From: Microgenomates group bacterium GW2011_GWC1_46_15
Lineage (GTDB): Bacteria; Patescibacteria; Microgenomatia; UBA1400; UBA12028
DNA length: 64,000 nucleotides
Assembly (NCBI GenBank): GCA_001002285.1
Contig: LCLX01000004.1
Coordinates: forward strand, 10,079 to 74,078
Direction: 5' to 3'
In this document: positions 48,207 to 57,024 of the stretch, in pieces
Position numbering within the stretch: position 1 is the stretch's first letter
Layout: each line of letters starts with the position of its first letter
The notes under the pieces: generated by a model
What the model was told of the DNA's origin: nothing
What the model saw: the letters and a program-made list of their open reading frames with translations, nothing else
The model's database searches: none
Made by a program: the position numbers and the translations under genes

Positions 48207-49313
48207 ATGAAGATCGCTGTTTTCTATCATTTACGCTTTGGAGGAGCAAAACGTGTCGTTCAGGAACATGTAAAAGGACTGCGCGCGCTGGGTCACACTA
48301 TTGATTTGTACTCAACCGAAAAAGAAGATGACATGTTTGATCCCGGCCTCTTTGCACACCACGAATATATATATCCTTTCTCGTTATCTCAAGGCACCAT
48401 TCCTTTTTTTGGCAGAATGCAAAAAGATTTTGATGTGTTTTATCGTTTGCCCCTCCTTCATAAAAAAATTAGTCAGGATATTGATACACGCAGATATGAT
48501 GTTGTGCTTGTCCACACCGATAGCTTCACGCAAGCGCCATTTCTTTTGCGGTATTTAAAAACAAACAACGTGTATTTTTGCCTGGAACCGCTCCGCATCG
48601 TCTATGAGTATTCATTGCGGCCGCCTGCCAATTTGGGGATTATAAATAGGTTGTATGAATACGTAACACGCTTTATACGAAAACGTATTGATCGAGAAAA
48701 TGCACGAAGTGCGAAACACACGTTTGCAATCAGTCTTTTTGGGCGTGAGTACATGATCCACAGTTTTGACCTCTATCCAAAAATTTCGTATTTGGGTGTT
48801 GATGAAAAAGTATTTACTCCAATGAACGTAAAGAAGAAAAGACAAGTATTGTTTGTCGCTGAAAAAGAATATATTTACGGATACGATCTTATCCAAAAAG
48901 CAATGGCGCGTATTCCTAAACATAAACGGCCCCGCCTCGTTTTTGTGTTTGGAACAAAAAATGATCGGCGCATAACCGAAAAAGAATTGGTGAAGACGTA
49001 CAACGAATCAGTCGTTGTAGTGTCCTTAAGCCGGTATGATACCTTTGGCCTTGTTCCTTTGGAGGCAATGGCATGTGCCGTTCCTGTGATTGCGCTCAAC
49101 GTTGCAGGCTATCGGGAAACCATGCTTTCCGGGCGCACGGGATTTTTAGTGGATTTTGATCCTCAAGAAATTGCGGATAGGATCATGTACCTGTTAGATA
49201 ACCCCAAAATAGCCCACCAAATGGGTCAAAATGGCAGAACATGGGTTGAAAAGATTTGGACGTGGAAAAAACAGATCAAACATTTAGAGAAACTCCTGCT
49301 GGAAACTGTATAA
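48207..49313 (+). CDS. Glycosyltransferase family 4 protein
   Basis: 368 residues, GT-B fold. N-terminal GGAKRVVQEHVKGLRALGH and C-terminal donor site with the family EX7E-type region VSLSRYDTFGLVPLEAMACAVPVIA (about 278-302). It transfers a sugar from a nucleotide donor on the cytoplasmic face. It lies in the glycan locus on the strand opposite to most of it. Confidence 0.9.
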   Translation: MKIAVFYHLRFGGAKRVVQEHVKGLRALGHTIDLYSTEKEDDMFDPGLFAHHEYIYPFSLSQGTIPFFGRMQKDFDVFYRLPLLHKKISQDIDTRRYDVVLVHTDSFTQAPFLLRYLKTNNVYFCLEPLRIVYEYSLRPPANLGIINRLYEYVTRFIRKRIDRENARSAKHTFAISLFGREYMIHSFDLYPKISYLGVDEKVFTPMNVKKKRQVLFVAEKEYIYGYDLIQKAMARIPKHKRPRLVFVFGTKNDRRITEKELVKTYNESVVVVSLSRYDTFGLVPLEAMACAVPVIALNVAGYRETMLSGRTGFLVDFDPQEIADRIMYLLDNPKIAHQMGQNGRTWVEKIWTWKKQIKHLEKLLLETV

Positions 49314-49326
49314 TAGGAAGGCTTAT

Positions 49327-49527
49327 ATGATGAATGAAACAGCGCTTAGTTCACTCTCAACAATGACGCGTGAAAGGCTTGTTGCTGTGGTGGGGAAAAA
49401 GGGCCCCTTTTCGTCTATCGCAGAACGCATTGTAGAGCTTATTGATGGAGGAATGGACACGGGAAAAGCTGCGGAACAGGCAATCCGTGAGCAGTCCGAT
49501 AGGGACGCCGAAGCCCCCCTAGCTTAG
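49327..49527 (+). CDS. Small unassigned protein whose end overlaps tRNA-Thr
   Basis: 66 residues. AGGAAGG precedes ATG 49327 (ATG 49330 is equally close). Helical and soluble, with GKKGPFSSIAERIVELIDGG in the middle. The last codons (EAPLA, stop 49525-49527) lie inside the tRNA-Thr gene, so mRNA and tRNA share 15 nt. No family recognised. Confidence 0.5.
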   Translation: MMNETALSSLSTMTRERLVAVVGKKGPFSSIAERIVELIDGGMDTGKAAEQAIREQSDRDAEAPLA

Positions 49528-49583
49528 TGGTAAAGCAGCGGTATCGTAAACCGCGGACGACAGTTCGATTCTGTCGGGGGGCT
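49513..49583 (+). tRNA. tRNA-Thr (CGU)
   Basis: Acceptor GCCCCCC/GGGGGGC, anticodon stem GCGGT/ACCGC with loop ATCGTAA giving CGU, discriminator U, CCA not encoded. Its 5' end lies within the preceding small gene, so both are probably on one transcript. Confidence 0.92.
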
Positions 49584-49623
49584 CACGAAACATTACCCGT
49601 TGGAGTAGAATAAAAGCAGATCT

Positions 49624-50334
49624 ATGGCATACGACGCGAGCAGAATATCCCGATATCAACAAAAAAAGATGATGTGGCAGACACTTGTCTTTTTCCTTCT
49701 TTCAGTCGCATTGTTATCGGTGTTCTTTTTTCTCCTTCTCCCTTCGATCGCACGCCTGTACACCGCGTTTTCACCAAAATCTTCCATAACCACGACAAAC
49801 GATGCGTTTCCCCCACAGGTTCCAATCGTTGTTCCTCTTCCGGAGGCAACGAACAGTGCGAAACTTGTTGTTGGGGGCATTGGTGAAGCCAATACCTCTA
49901 TGGTATTACAAAACAATGGGTCTGTTGTGCAAGAGGTACGTGCGAGCGCAGACGGTTCGTTTGCATTTGAGCCCATCTTTCTCACCGATGGAAACAATGA
50001 CATTCTTGTTGTTTCCCGCAACGATCAAAAAGCCGAGTCGCGTTCGCAAACCCAAACCGTCCTCTTGAAAACAACCAAACCTCAACTATCTGTTACTGCC
50101 CCGCAGGATGGTGCGGTGTTTACCCGAACTAAGGATCAGACCGTTTCTGTCCAAGGAAAAACAGATCCAAATGTTCAGACATTACTCAATGGAAAGCTTT
50201 TAATTACAACATCGGATGGAAGTTTTGTTGGAACATACTTGTTGGGCCAAGGTGAAAATACACTAAAAATTCAAGCCATTGATCAAGCAGGTAACATGAC
50301 CGAACAAGAAGTTAAAGTCACGTATCAACCGTAA
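49624..50334 (+). CDS. Membrane-anchored protein with Ig-like repeats
   Basis: 236 residues. Charged N-terminus, one membrane segment (about 17-42), a Ser/Thr/Pro linker, then two Ig-like beta domains (about 75-148 and 152-236) with repeated pattern ...NDILVVSRNDQ and ...NTLKIQAIDQAGN. Likely exposed at the cell surface; a binding or structural role is inferred. It sits between tRNA-Thr and the flippase gene (convergent, 3 nt apart). Confidence 0.75.
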   Translation: MAYDASRISRYQQKKMMWQTLVFFLLSVALLSVFFFLLLPSIARLYTAFSPKSSITTTNDAFPPQVPIVVPLPEATNSAKLVVGGIGEANTSMVLQNNGSVVQEVRASADGSFAFEPIFLTDGNNDILVVSRNDQKAESRSQTQTVLLKTTKPQLSVTAPQDGAVFTRTKDQTVSVQGKTDPNVQTLLNGKLLITTSDGSFVGTYLLGQGENTLKIQAIDQAGNMTEQEVKVTYQP

Positions 50335-50337
50335 TGG

Positions 50338-51561
50338 TTATGAGCGACGTAATGCGCGATATGCAAAAAAGATGTGTAGGGGTTGAATAAGTAGGTAAGA
50401 AAAGAATATTGCCATACCCGCACCAACAAGTCCACGACTTTGAGAAAGTGGAATAAGCAAGCCAACCATCGCAACAAGATGAAGCAAAAGAATTCCTGCG
50501 TTGTACGACGGTTTCCTAATAGCAAGATATAGTTGATACATCACGGTGTTTATTGCCTGAAAAAATCCTGATCCAAGAAGCCATGGCAGAATGGCAACGA
50601 TAGGAATCCACTGCTTACCAAGCACCAGTGTCACGAAAAACATCGGGTACGCAAAAAGTAATGCCATAGGAATAAGAAGGAAAAACGCTAATGGAACAAC
50701 AGATCGGAAAAATGCTCTTCTTAATCTTTTTCTATCTTGATAAATCGAGGTATAAATCGGAAAAACCGTTTGCGCGCTGAGATCGCCAAACTCACCGACG
50801 CTAGACTGAGCAACACGAAACGTTGTCTGATAATATCCCAGCGCTTGTGTTCCAAGAAGTTTTCCAATAATGAGATCATCCAAATTATTTACAAGAAACA
50901 CGAGCAGTCCTCCAATGTTCAACCATCCGCTTGCCCGCAAAATATCTTTTAGACGCGCCATCTGAATAAGAAACTTCGGTCTTGGCGAAACAAAAATGTG
51001 TGAAATAACAACTTCTGCAACTGCAGAAACAATAAGCGCGAGCACAAGCGCCTCGGCAGAACGCAGCCATAATGCGAGGAAAATAGCCCCGATTGTTTCT
51101 ATGAACGCGAGAATGCCCCGAATAACAACCTCGTTCGCATACCGCAGGGCATTCCAGTATTTAATAATGGCGGGGTTAATAAATCCCTTAATCCAGGGAA
51201 TTGTCGCAGCAAGGCACAACATAAGAAAAAGGCGGGGTTCTGCGTAAAATGTTGGCAAAAAGAACGCTGTACCGAAAAGAAGTGCTGTAATAAGTAGCCC
51301 ACGGATAATAGAAACAACCCAGGCAGTGTTTACATACTTTTCATACTGACCGCCGCGTTGAATAAGGAATGTGTTAATGCCCGTTTCAGACAATCGTTCT
51401 ACCAACGCAAGTACAGCGGTTGTAATGCCAAAGACACCAAAATCTCTTGGACTTAAAAGACGGGCAAGGATAATAATGCGGCCTACTGCAAGCGCTTTTG
51501 TGCCAATTTTTAAAGTGGAAAGCCATCCAAATCCCTCAAGAGCCTTTTTTGTGTATCCCAT
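50338..51561 (-). CDS. Polysaccharide flippase (Wzx/MATE-like)
   Basis: 407 residues with about 11-12 membrane segments. The start (GYTKKALEGFGWLSTLKIGTK) and FGVFGITTAVLALVERLSE are typical of lipopolysaccharide/teichuronic flippases of the MOP superfamily, which move lipid-linked glycans across the membrane. TATGAT (51568-51573) lies 6 nt before ATG 51561. Confidence 0.88.
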   Translation of the reverse strand: MGYTKKALEGFGWLSTLKIGTKALAVGRIIILARLLSPRDFGVFGITTAVLALVERLSETGINTFLIQRGGQYEKYVNTAWVVSIIRGLLITALLFGTAFFLPTFYAEPRLFLMLCLAATIPWIKGFINPAIIKYWNALRYANEVVIRGILAFIETIGAIFLALWLRSAEALVLALIVSAVAEVVISHIFVSPRPKFLIQMARLKDILRASGWLNIGGLLVFLVNNLDDLIIGKLLGTQALGYYQTTFRVAQSSVGEFGDLSAQTVFPIYTSIYQDRKRLRRAFFRSVVPLAFFLLIPMALLFAYPMFFVTLVLGKQWIPIVAILPWLLGSGFFQAINTVMYQLYLAIRKPSYNAGILLLHLVAMVGLLIPLSQSRGLVGAGMAIFFSYLLIQPLHIFFAYRALRRS

Positions 51562-51567
51562 GGAGTC

Positions 51568-51573
51568 ATCATA
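51568..51573 (-). promoter_or_regulatory. -10 box of the flippase gene (leaderless type)
   Basis: TATGAT on the minus strand, 6 nt before ATG 51561. Confidence 0.5.
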
Positions 51574-51620
51574 TCATGCAGAAACATGCGGAATATTATG
51601 CATGTGCGAATGGGCCATTT

Positions 51621-52790
51621 TTACATACGGCGCGATACCGTTGCCATGCTCCACAGTATAACCATAATCCACGGATAAAACAGGAGATTGTTCCAAAATG
51701 ACCCCACTACAATGGCAACATACAACCCGGCAAGATATGGGGAGACACGGACTTTTTTAAAAAGAAGAATCAAAAAAGCAATATAAAGCGCAAACCCCGG
51801 TATACCTGTTGATTGGAGTACGTGAAGATAACTATTATCCGGCGCCGAGGAGTGAGAAGCTAACCATGACACTTGTGGAACCCGCCCCGCTTGTTTGAGA
51901 TACCATCCGTCACCGATAACGAACGTTTGCAATGAAAATGATTGAACGGTTGAACGGAACGATGTTATGCGCGCCGTGATACTTGCAGTGCGTTCAAGAC
52001 GAGTACCCTCACTTGCCAACCGCGGCAAAAAAATGATTCCTATCGTCAAAGCGATAATTCCTAGAAGCATGTTTTTCTTTTTCAGTAATACTGATGTTGT
52101 AACCATTCCGGCGACAACGCTGACATATCCCGCGCGCGAGTACGTAAGAAGCAACGCTAAAAATAATAAGAGATACATTGCATACTTCTTCCATACTGGA
52201 GATACTGTGAAAATGGGTACCATAAATAATGCAGAACATATGACAGCTGCAGAAAATGCAGGATCAAAAAGTGTTGAGATCAGTCGGAAATAGTGATCGT
52301 CCCACCCAAGGTGCTGGAGAAACCGCATATCGGGGAAGATCGCGTACTGTACAAGGCCGATTCCGGCGATTCCTAAACCCAATCCAAGAACCCTCCATGA
52401 AATATCCCGTTTTGTGATGTATTGGCGCTTTATCCCCAAAACAAAGATGGGATATACCGAAACATACAATAAAAACCGTACCGCGTATAAAACACCAATG
52501 GACCAAAACTGGTTTTGCCGCAAAAACGCGAGAATCAACCCTATGATAAGCCATGAAAAAAATAGAACGAGTACTTTGCTCCACGATTTTGACCACATTG
52601 TGTTCCACGCCCACCGACCATGTGCGCCCCACAACCAAAAAACTCCAACGGCAAGAACAATTTCGTGCAGAGAAAATGCAATGCCGTTTCTTAAACCAAC
52701 GCGTTGAAACTGTCCCAAAATAAGAAGTCCCCAAAATACTAAAAACATCACTCGATATACAAAAGATGAGAGATCAAACTTATTTTTCAT
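51621..52790 (-). CDS. O-antigen ligase/polymerase-like membrane protein
   Basis: 389 residues from ATG 52790, about 11 membrane segments with a large loop between (about 260-320), containing SHSSAPDNSYLHVLQSTGIPG, which matches the WaaL/Wzy_C signature region. Such proteins ligate or polymerise glycan units on the outer face. It overlaps the upstream glycosyltransferase gene by 11 nt. In a wall without LPS the acceptor is unknown. Confidence 0.82.
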   Translation of the reverse strand: MKNKFDLSSFVYRVMFLVFWGLLILGQFQRVGLRNGIAFSLHEIVLAVGVFWLWGAHGRWAWNTMWSKSWSKVLVLFFSWLIIGLILAFLRQNQFWSIGVLYAVRFLLYVSVYPIFVLGIKRQYITKRDISWRVLGLGLGIAGIGLVQYAIFPDMRFLQHLGWDDHYFRLISTLFDPAFSAAVICSALFMVPIFTVSPVWKKYAMYLLLFLALLLTYSRAGYVSVVAGMVTTSVLLKKKNMLLGIIALTIGIIFLPRLASEGTRLERTASITARITSFRSTVQSFSLQTFVIGDGWYLKQAGRVPQVSWLASHSSAPDNSYLHVLQSTGIPGFALYIAFLILLFKKVRVSPYLAGLYVAIVVGSFWNNLLFYPWIMVILWSMATVSRRM

Positions 52791-53523
52791 ATATTTGTAT
52801 CCTGACAATACACGAGTGCAGGCTCATCATATATGCCATTGCCAATCCGGGAAATCCATCAAGAAAACCTCGTTTTAATACATAATTCACAAAAAATTTC
52901 GCGGAAGGATACACAAGAACTTTAAAAAGAGAAAACCGTTCTCCGTTGCGCTTTCTATACTGCGCCTCCATGGTTGTGTACACAATAATTTTATCGAGAA
53001 AAGAGGAGATAGAATCATGCGGCGTGTGCATGAGTGGGTGTTTGAGAGTACCGATGTTCCCGGAAATGCTCCACGTTTCGTGCACCGGCCGTTGCCAATA
53101 TCCTGTATCGCGCTTTGCAAGGCGCAAAAACCGCGCGTGCCCCGTCTCTCCGTGGTGAAGTTTTTTCTGCATAAAAATGTCAGTCCGCTTCAGCATGTAT
53201 CCATTGCAGTTGCCAGTACGAAGTGCTGCACGTATTTCGTGCATGAATGCTTCTGGAACATACTCATCTGTGTCAAGAAAAAATATCCAGTCCGTATGCG
53301 CCAGCGTTAGTCCATAGTTTCGTTGTTTCGCATAGTTATCCGACAGAGGTGAACGCACGTATTCTGCGCGGTATTTGAGAGCGATGCGTTGCGTATCGTC
53401 GGTAGAGTTATCATCAAGAACAATACGGGCGTCACACCATTGAACCGATCGTAATGCCCGTTCAAGAGACCGCGCGTTATTTTTACTGAGAATTACCGCC
53501 GAGATCGTGGAGGTTTTTGCCAT
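52780..53523 (-). CDS. Glycosyltransferase family 2 protein
   Basis: 247 residues. GT-A fold: SAVILSKNNARSLERALRSV and VLDDNSTDDTQRIA for the nucleotide, DTDEYV (DxD, about 94-98), and QRPVHETWSI in the acceptor region, similar to heptosyl/KdtX-type enzymes. TAAGAT (53530-53535) lies 6 nt before ATG 53523, inside the preceding gene. It overlaps the end of that gene by 31 nt. Confidence 0.9.
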   Translation of the reverse strand: MAKTSTISAVILSKNNARSLERALRSVQWCDARIVLDDNSTDDTQRIALKYRAEYVRSPLSDNYAKQRNYGLTLAHTDWIFFLDTDEYVPEAFMHEIRAALRTGNCNGYMLKRTDIFMQKKLHHGETGHARFLRLAKRDTGYWQRPVHETWSISGNIGTLKHPLMHTPHDSISSFLDKIIVYTTMEAQYRKRNGERFSLFKVLVYPSAKFFVNYVLKRGFLDGFPGLAMAYMMSLHSCIVRIQIYEK

Positions 53524-55304
53524 GACACTATCTTAGCAGAGTGTGGTCGAAATACTGAAAAAAGGAAGAGTTCAAGCATGATAAGGGCTACTCCAAAACT
53601 TATTCTTTTTGAGAAAAACCGCACGGGTGTATCAACAAACTTTACCTCAACGTCGTATTTCCCCCGCAAAAGCGAGAACATTGGAAATCCTGGGGAAGAT
53701 GCATTGGTAAAACTCATTGGGTATGAACGTTCATCCACAAACACGGTCCATCCGGGGAAGTACAACGTATTTTCTTTCAGTATCGCCGTATCCGAATCTA
53801 CGCGTACGGTATATCTGTGTGTTGTTGAAGTACGGTACGTTTGTGTGATCTCCGCTTTGCCCTGTGTGATTTCCATCGGCGTTTTGGGTGGTTTTAACAT
53901 ATCGGTATCTACCCAAACCGTTCTACCGGGACCAACTTTTGTAAAACTTTGAAGAAGGTTGGCGCGTATTGTCGCGTCCGTCACATTCAATACTGTCTTC
54001 CTATTTCCCCAATTAAGGATTGTTATGCCAATCGTAATAGCGCAGACTACCAAAACGATGGTGGGACGTTTTATATACTTTGCGAGAATACCGATGAGTA
54101 TGGATGAAAGAAACGCCAAAAGGAGAAGCAGTCTATACGAAAACTGGAACCCATGAAGAAGTGTGATGGATGTCCATATCGGTTGTGATACTTTCTGAGT
54201 CATAAAGAAAAGAGTAATGAATGCGCCAAGTACCATCGCATACAAAACTTTTTCACGGTAAATCATACTTTTTGAAGAAAAAAACTTGCTCAATATGCCA
54301 AATATATGGCCTTTGTTTTTTATGAGAAGCAATAAAGAAAGGGCGATACCAATCCAGTGGATATATCCAAGAATGAATGAAAGCTCCCCTTGATGTCCTT
54401 GATATAAGAAGCCCCATCGCCAAGGAGAGTAAAAAAACTCGCGCATTGTGGGAAACTCTATTGTTCCCGCCGAAAGAATATTGGTGTATTTTGACTCAAC
54501 AAGAAGTGGAAGCCAATAAAAAAGAGTCAGCGCGAGCGTGAGAATAAACCCTGCTCCAACAAAAATGGTGTACCGCAATTTTTGCAAATTCGTAGGATAC
54601 AACGTCGCCGCGTACATCAATAAAAGTGGGAGTGTGATAAGCGCAATTGCTTGATGAGAAAGAATAAGTAAACCAAATGCAAAAGCGAACCCCATCAAAT
54701 TTTTATATGACAATGTTTTACTCATGTTTTTAAGCATGAAAAAACAGAATGGGAGGATCATGAACGCGATCGTTTCGCCCAAAGCCACTCGGAAGTGCAT
54801 GTCTATCAAGTGATATGGGGCAAAGAGATAGAAAACGGCAGCAGTAAAAGCAGATATATCACTTTGAAGTTCTTTTTTTACAAACGCGTATATCCCAACT
54901 CCAGAACCAATAAATGAAACAATGAGAAGCGCCTTGATGCTGTCAATGAATGAAAAACCTGCAACGTGGAACAGAGAAATGGCGTAGTACGGAAAAGGGT
55001 ATGTGAATGCATACAGGGGATATCCGTTTCCCTGTAAAAAATAACTATTCCAGATCGGGACAACATTCCCCTCCTTGAGTGAATCAAAAAATGGCATTGC
55101 AAATGTTGCATGAATTGCGAGATCACCGCTTTCGTACGAACCTGGTCTCAAAATACTCCACAGTGGAAGGAGAGAAAGAAGTATGAGGACAAAAAACAAC
55201 TTCAATTTTTTCTTTGGAAAGATATACCGGTAAACAAACAGCGCTGCTACTAGGCCAAACGTTATAATCGCGCTGATCACAACCATGTTGTAGGGTTCTG
55301 GCAT
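53493..55304 (-). CDS. Multipass membrane protein, PTPS-related/YfhO-like glycosyltransferase
   Basis: 603 residues from ATG 55304. About twelve membrane segments; the first outer loop has SGDLAIHATFAMPFFDSLKEG and PIWNSYFLQGNGYPLYAF, typical of the 6-pyruvoyl-tetrahydropterin-synthase-related membrane family, which resembles GT-C glycosyltransferases. The C-terminal 130 residues form an extracytoplasmic beta domain. The start is set near TAGGAT 7 nt upstream; the ORF extends further but would collide with the divergent methyltransferase. Confidence 0.7.
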   Translation of the reverse strand: MPEPYNMVVISAIITFGLVAALFVYRYIFPKKKLKLFFVLILLSLLPLWSILRPGSYESGDLAIHATFAMPFFDSLKEGNVVPIWNSYFLQGNGYPLYAFTYPFPYYAISLFHVAGFSFIDSIKALLIVSFIGSGVGIYAFVKKELQSDISAFTAAVFYLFAPYHLIDMHFRVALGETIAFMILPFCFFMLKNMSKTLSYKNLMGFAFAFGLLILSHQAIALITLPLLLMYAATLYPTNLQKLRYTIFVGAGFILTLALTLFYWLPLLVESKYTNILSAGTIEFPTMREFFYSPWRWGFLYQGHQGELSFILGYIHWIGIALSLLLLIKNKGHIFGILSKFFSSKSMIYREKVLYAMVLGAFITLFFMTQKVSQPIWTSITLLHGFQFSYRLLLLLAFLSSILIGILAKYIKRPTIVLVVCAITIGITILNWGNRKTVLNVTDATIRANLLQSFTKVGPGRTVWVDTDMLKPPKTPMEITQGKAEITQTYRTSTTHRYTVRVDSDTAILKENTLYFPGWTVFVDERSYPMSFTNASSPGFPMFSLLRGKYDVEVKFVDTPVRFFSKRISFGVALIMLELFLFSVFRPHSAKIVSWQKPPRSRR

Positions 55305-55328
55305 ACTGCACATCCTATACGTATATAC

Positions 55329-55334
55329 TAGAAT
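55329..55334 (+). promoter_or_regulatory. -10 box of the methyltransferase gene (leaderless type)
   Basis: TAGAAT, 6 nt before ATG 55341, within a 36-bp divergent intergenic region that also holds the TATACGTATA palindrome. Confidence 0.45.
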
Positions 55335-55340
55335 CACACG

Positions 55341-56153
55341 ATGACACCTCACATATTGTATACGATGAGCGCTGAACGGGTTGACATTGATCATCCAGAG
55401 CTTTCGGCGTTTTTCTTTCAACAACAAGCCGCGTATACCTTTTGTATGAAGTACTGCAAAAATAAAACAGTACTAGAGATTGGAAGTGGCAGTGGGTATG
55501 GAGCAAATAGAATCGCCGACGTAGCAACCTCAGTCTTGTGCATAGATAAAGACAAAACAAGTATTGAAAAAAGTAAAACCATTTTTCAGAAAAAAAATAT
55601 ACAGTTTGCTTGCACAAGCATAGAATGTTTTCATCCACGTCAAAAATTTGACGTCATTATTTCTCTGCAGGTTATCGAGCACATTTCTCCTAAACACCTA
55701 GATCAATACCTTCGCACCATACAAAAATCGTTAAAACCGGATGGTGTGTGTATTTTTTCTACTCCGAATGCGCCGCGTTCTTCATATAATGAAAATCCGT
55801 ATCATTTTATAGAGTACTCTGGAGATGCGTTACGCCGCATATTGTTGAAGTACTTTGCCAAAGTCAAACTCTATGGGGTAATGGGAGATGCTCAAGTGGA
55901 ACGTTTTGAAGATGCTAGAAAACGACGCGTTTTTTCTTTTTTTTCTTTTGATCCGTTTTCTCTGAGAAAGCTTTTTCCAAGAAAAATCCGTCAATTTTTA
56001 TTTGATCTTGCGTCATTTGCGAATAGAAAAGCGCTCAACGCTCAAATAGCTGAGTTTCGTTCAATTTCAGAGAAAAACTATCGTATTAGCCCGTTTAACT
56101 CAAACTCGGCAATAGATAGTATCGCCGTATGCCGAAAGCCAACCGCGTTGTAA
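55341..56153 (+). CDS. Class I SAM-dependent methyltransferase
   Basis: 270 residues. SAM-binding VLEIGSGSGYGANRIAD (about 44-60), acidic VLCIDKD, and VIISLQVIEHISP (about 108-120) of the Methyltransf_11/23 type. The last 20 residues continue to a conserved-looking AVCRKP ending. It likely methylates a sugar or lipid in the glycan locus. Its 3' end overlaps the convergent GT2 gene by 59 nt. Confidence 0.88.
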   Translation: MTPHILYTMSAERVDIDHPELSAFFFQQQAAYTFCMKYCKNKTVLEIGSGSGYGANRIADVATSVLCIDKDKTSIEKSKTIFQKKNIQFACTSIECFHPRQKFDVIISLQVIEHISPKHLDQYLRTIQKSLKPDGVCIFSTPNAPRSSYNENPYHFIEYSGDALRRILLKYFAKVKLYGVMGDAQVERFEDARKRRVFSFFSFDPFSLRKLFPRKIRQFLFDLASFANRKALNAQIAEFRSISEKNYRISPFNSNSAIDSIAVCRKPTAL

Positions 56154-57024
56154 GATACTGCGCGCTCTCAACTCCAAGAAAAAGTAAAAACCGCAAAAGA
56201 ATACCTGTGTATACAAACGTGTTTGCCATTGTGATGTGATGATGCGCGTAGTGCTTGCGGTAGTAATGCGCCATGCCCTTGTGGAAAAGATACACCGCTT
56301 TTAGCCGGAACTGGCGCGTCGTTCCTCCATGAATGTGCATAATCGCGATATGCGGGTAATAATACACTTTCCATTCCGATTGTATTGCCCTATAGCAATA
56401 ATCGGTATCTTCACAGTACATATAAAAACGTTCGTCTAAACGACCAACATCCTTCCAAGTCTTTCTTCGAATAAGCATGAACGCGCCAAGCACTCCGCCA
56501 ACTTCCGTTGTACGGTTTTCGTTCGTGTATGTCATGTAGTAGTTTAGTTTTTTTGCAAAAGGAAATAGTGTGTACAAACCAAAAGTTTGGAAGACTACGT
56601 TTTTTATTGTCGGAACCGCGTGGCGGCATGGAAGATCCAATTGTTTGTTGTACTTTAGTACTTTGCATCCTGCGACACCAATCTCAGTATGATCATCAAG
56701 AAACGCAATCATTCTCCAGAGTTGAGAATTTTTTGTAAACAACACGTCTGAGTTTAAATGCAGAATATATCGGCCTTTTGCCAACTTTGTTCCTTTGTTA
56801 TATGTTTTACTGTATCCAAGATTTTTTGCATTTCTTAACACAGTAATCTTGGGGAAAAGCGCGCGGATGTCGTGATATGTTCCATCTGTTGAAGCATCGT
56901 CAATGAGAATTATTTCAAACGTGATACGTTTTGTGTGCTGATAAATAGAACGCAGTGTTTTGCGAATTAATTCTTTTGAGTTATATGTGCCAATAATGAT
57001 GGAAAGATCGATCGGCTTTTTCAT
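56095..57024 (-). CDS. Glycosyltransferase family 2 protein (rhamnosyltransferase-like)
   Basis: 309 residues. SIIIGTYNSKELIRKTLRSI at the start, LIDDASTDGT, DVLFTKN (DxD-like) and the acceptor motif FYMYCEDTDYCYRA (about 208-221) are typical of cell-wall rhamnosyl or galactofuranosyl transferases. A membrane-like segment near the C-terminus may attach it. The start overlaps the preceding stop by 4 nt. Confidence 0.9.
   Translation of the reverse strand: MKKPIDLSIIIGTYNSKELIRKTLRSIYQHTKRITFEIILIDDASTDGTYHDIRALFPKITVLRNAKNLGYSKTYNKGTKLAKGRYILHLNSDVLFTKNSQLWRMIAFLDDHTEIGVAGCKVLKYNKQLDLPCRHAVPTIKNVVFQTFGLYTLFPFAKKLNYYMTYTNENRTTEVGGVLGAFMLIRRKTWKDVGRLDERFYMYCEDTDYCYRAIQSEWKVYYYPHIAIMHIHGGTTRQFRLKAVYLFHKGMAHYYRKHYAHHHITMANTFVYTGILLRFLLFLGVESAQYLTTRLAFGIRRYYLLPSLS

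Noticed and set aside
55305..55340. TATACGTATA palindrome as an operator
   Set aside because: It is fully explained by two back-to-back AT-rich -10 boxes in a 36-bp divergent promoter.
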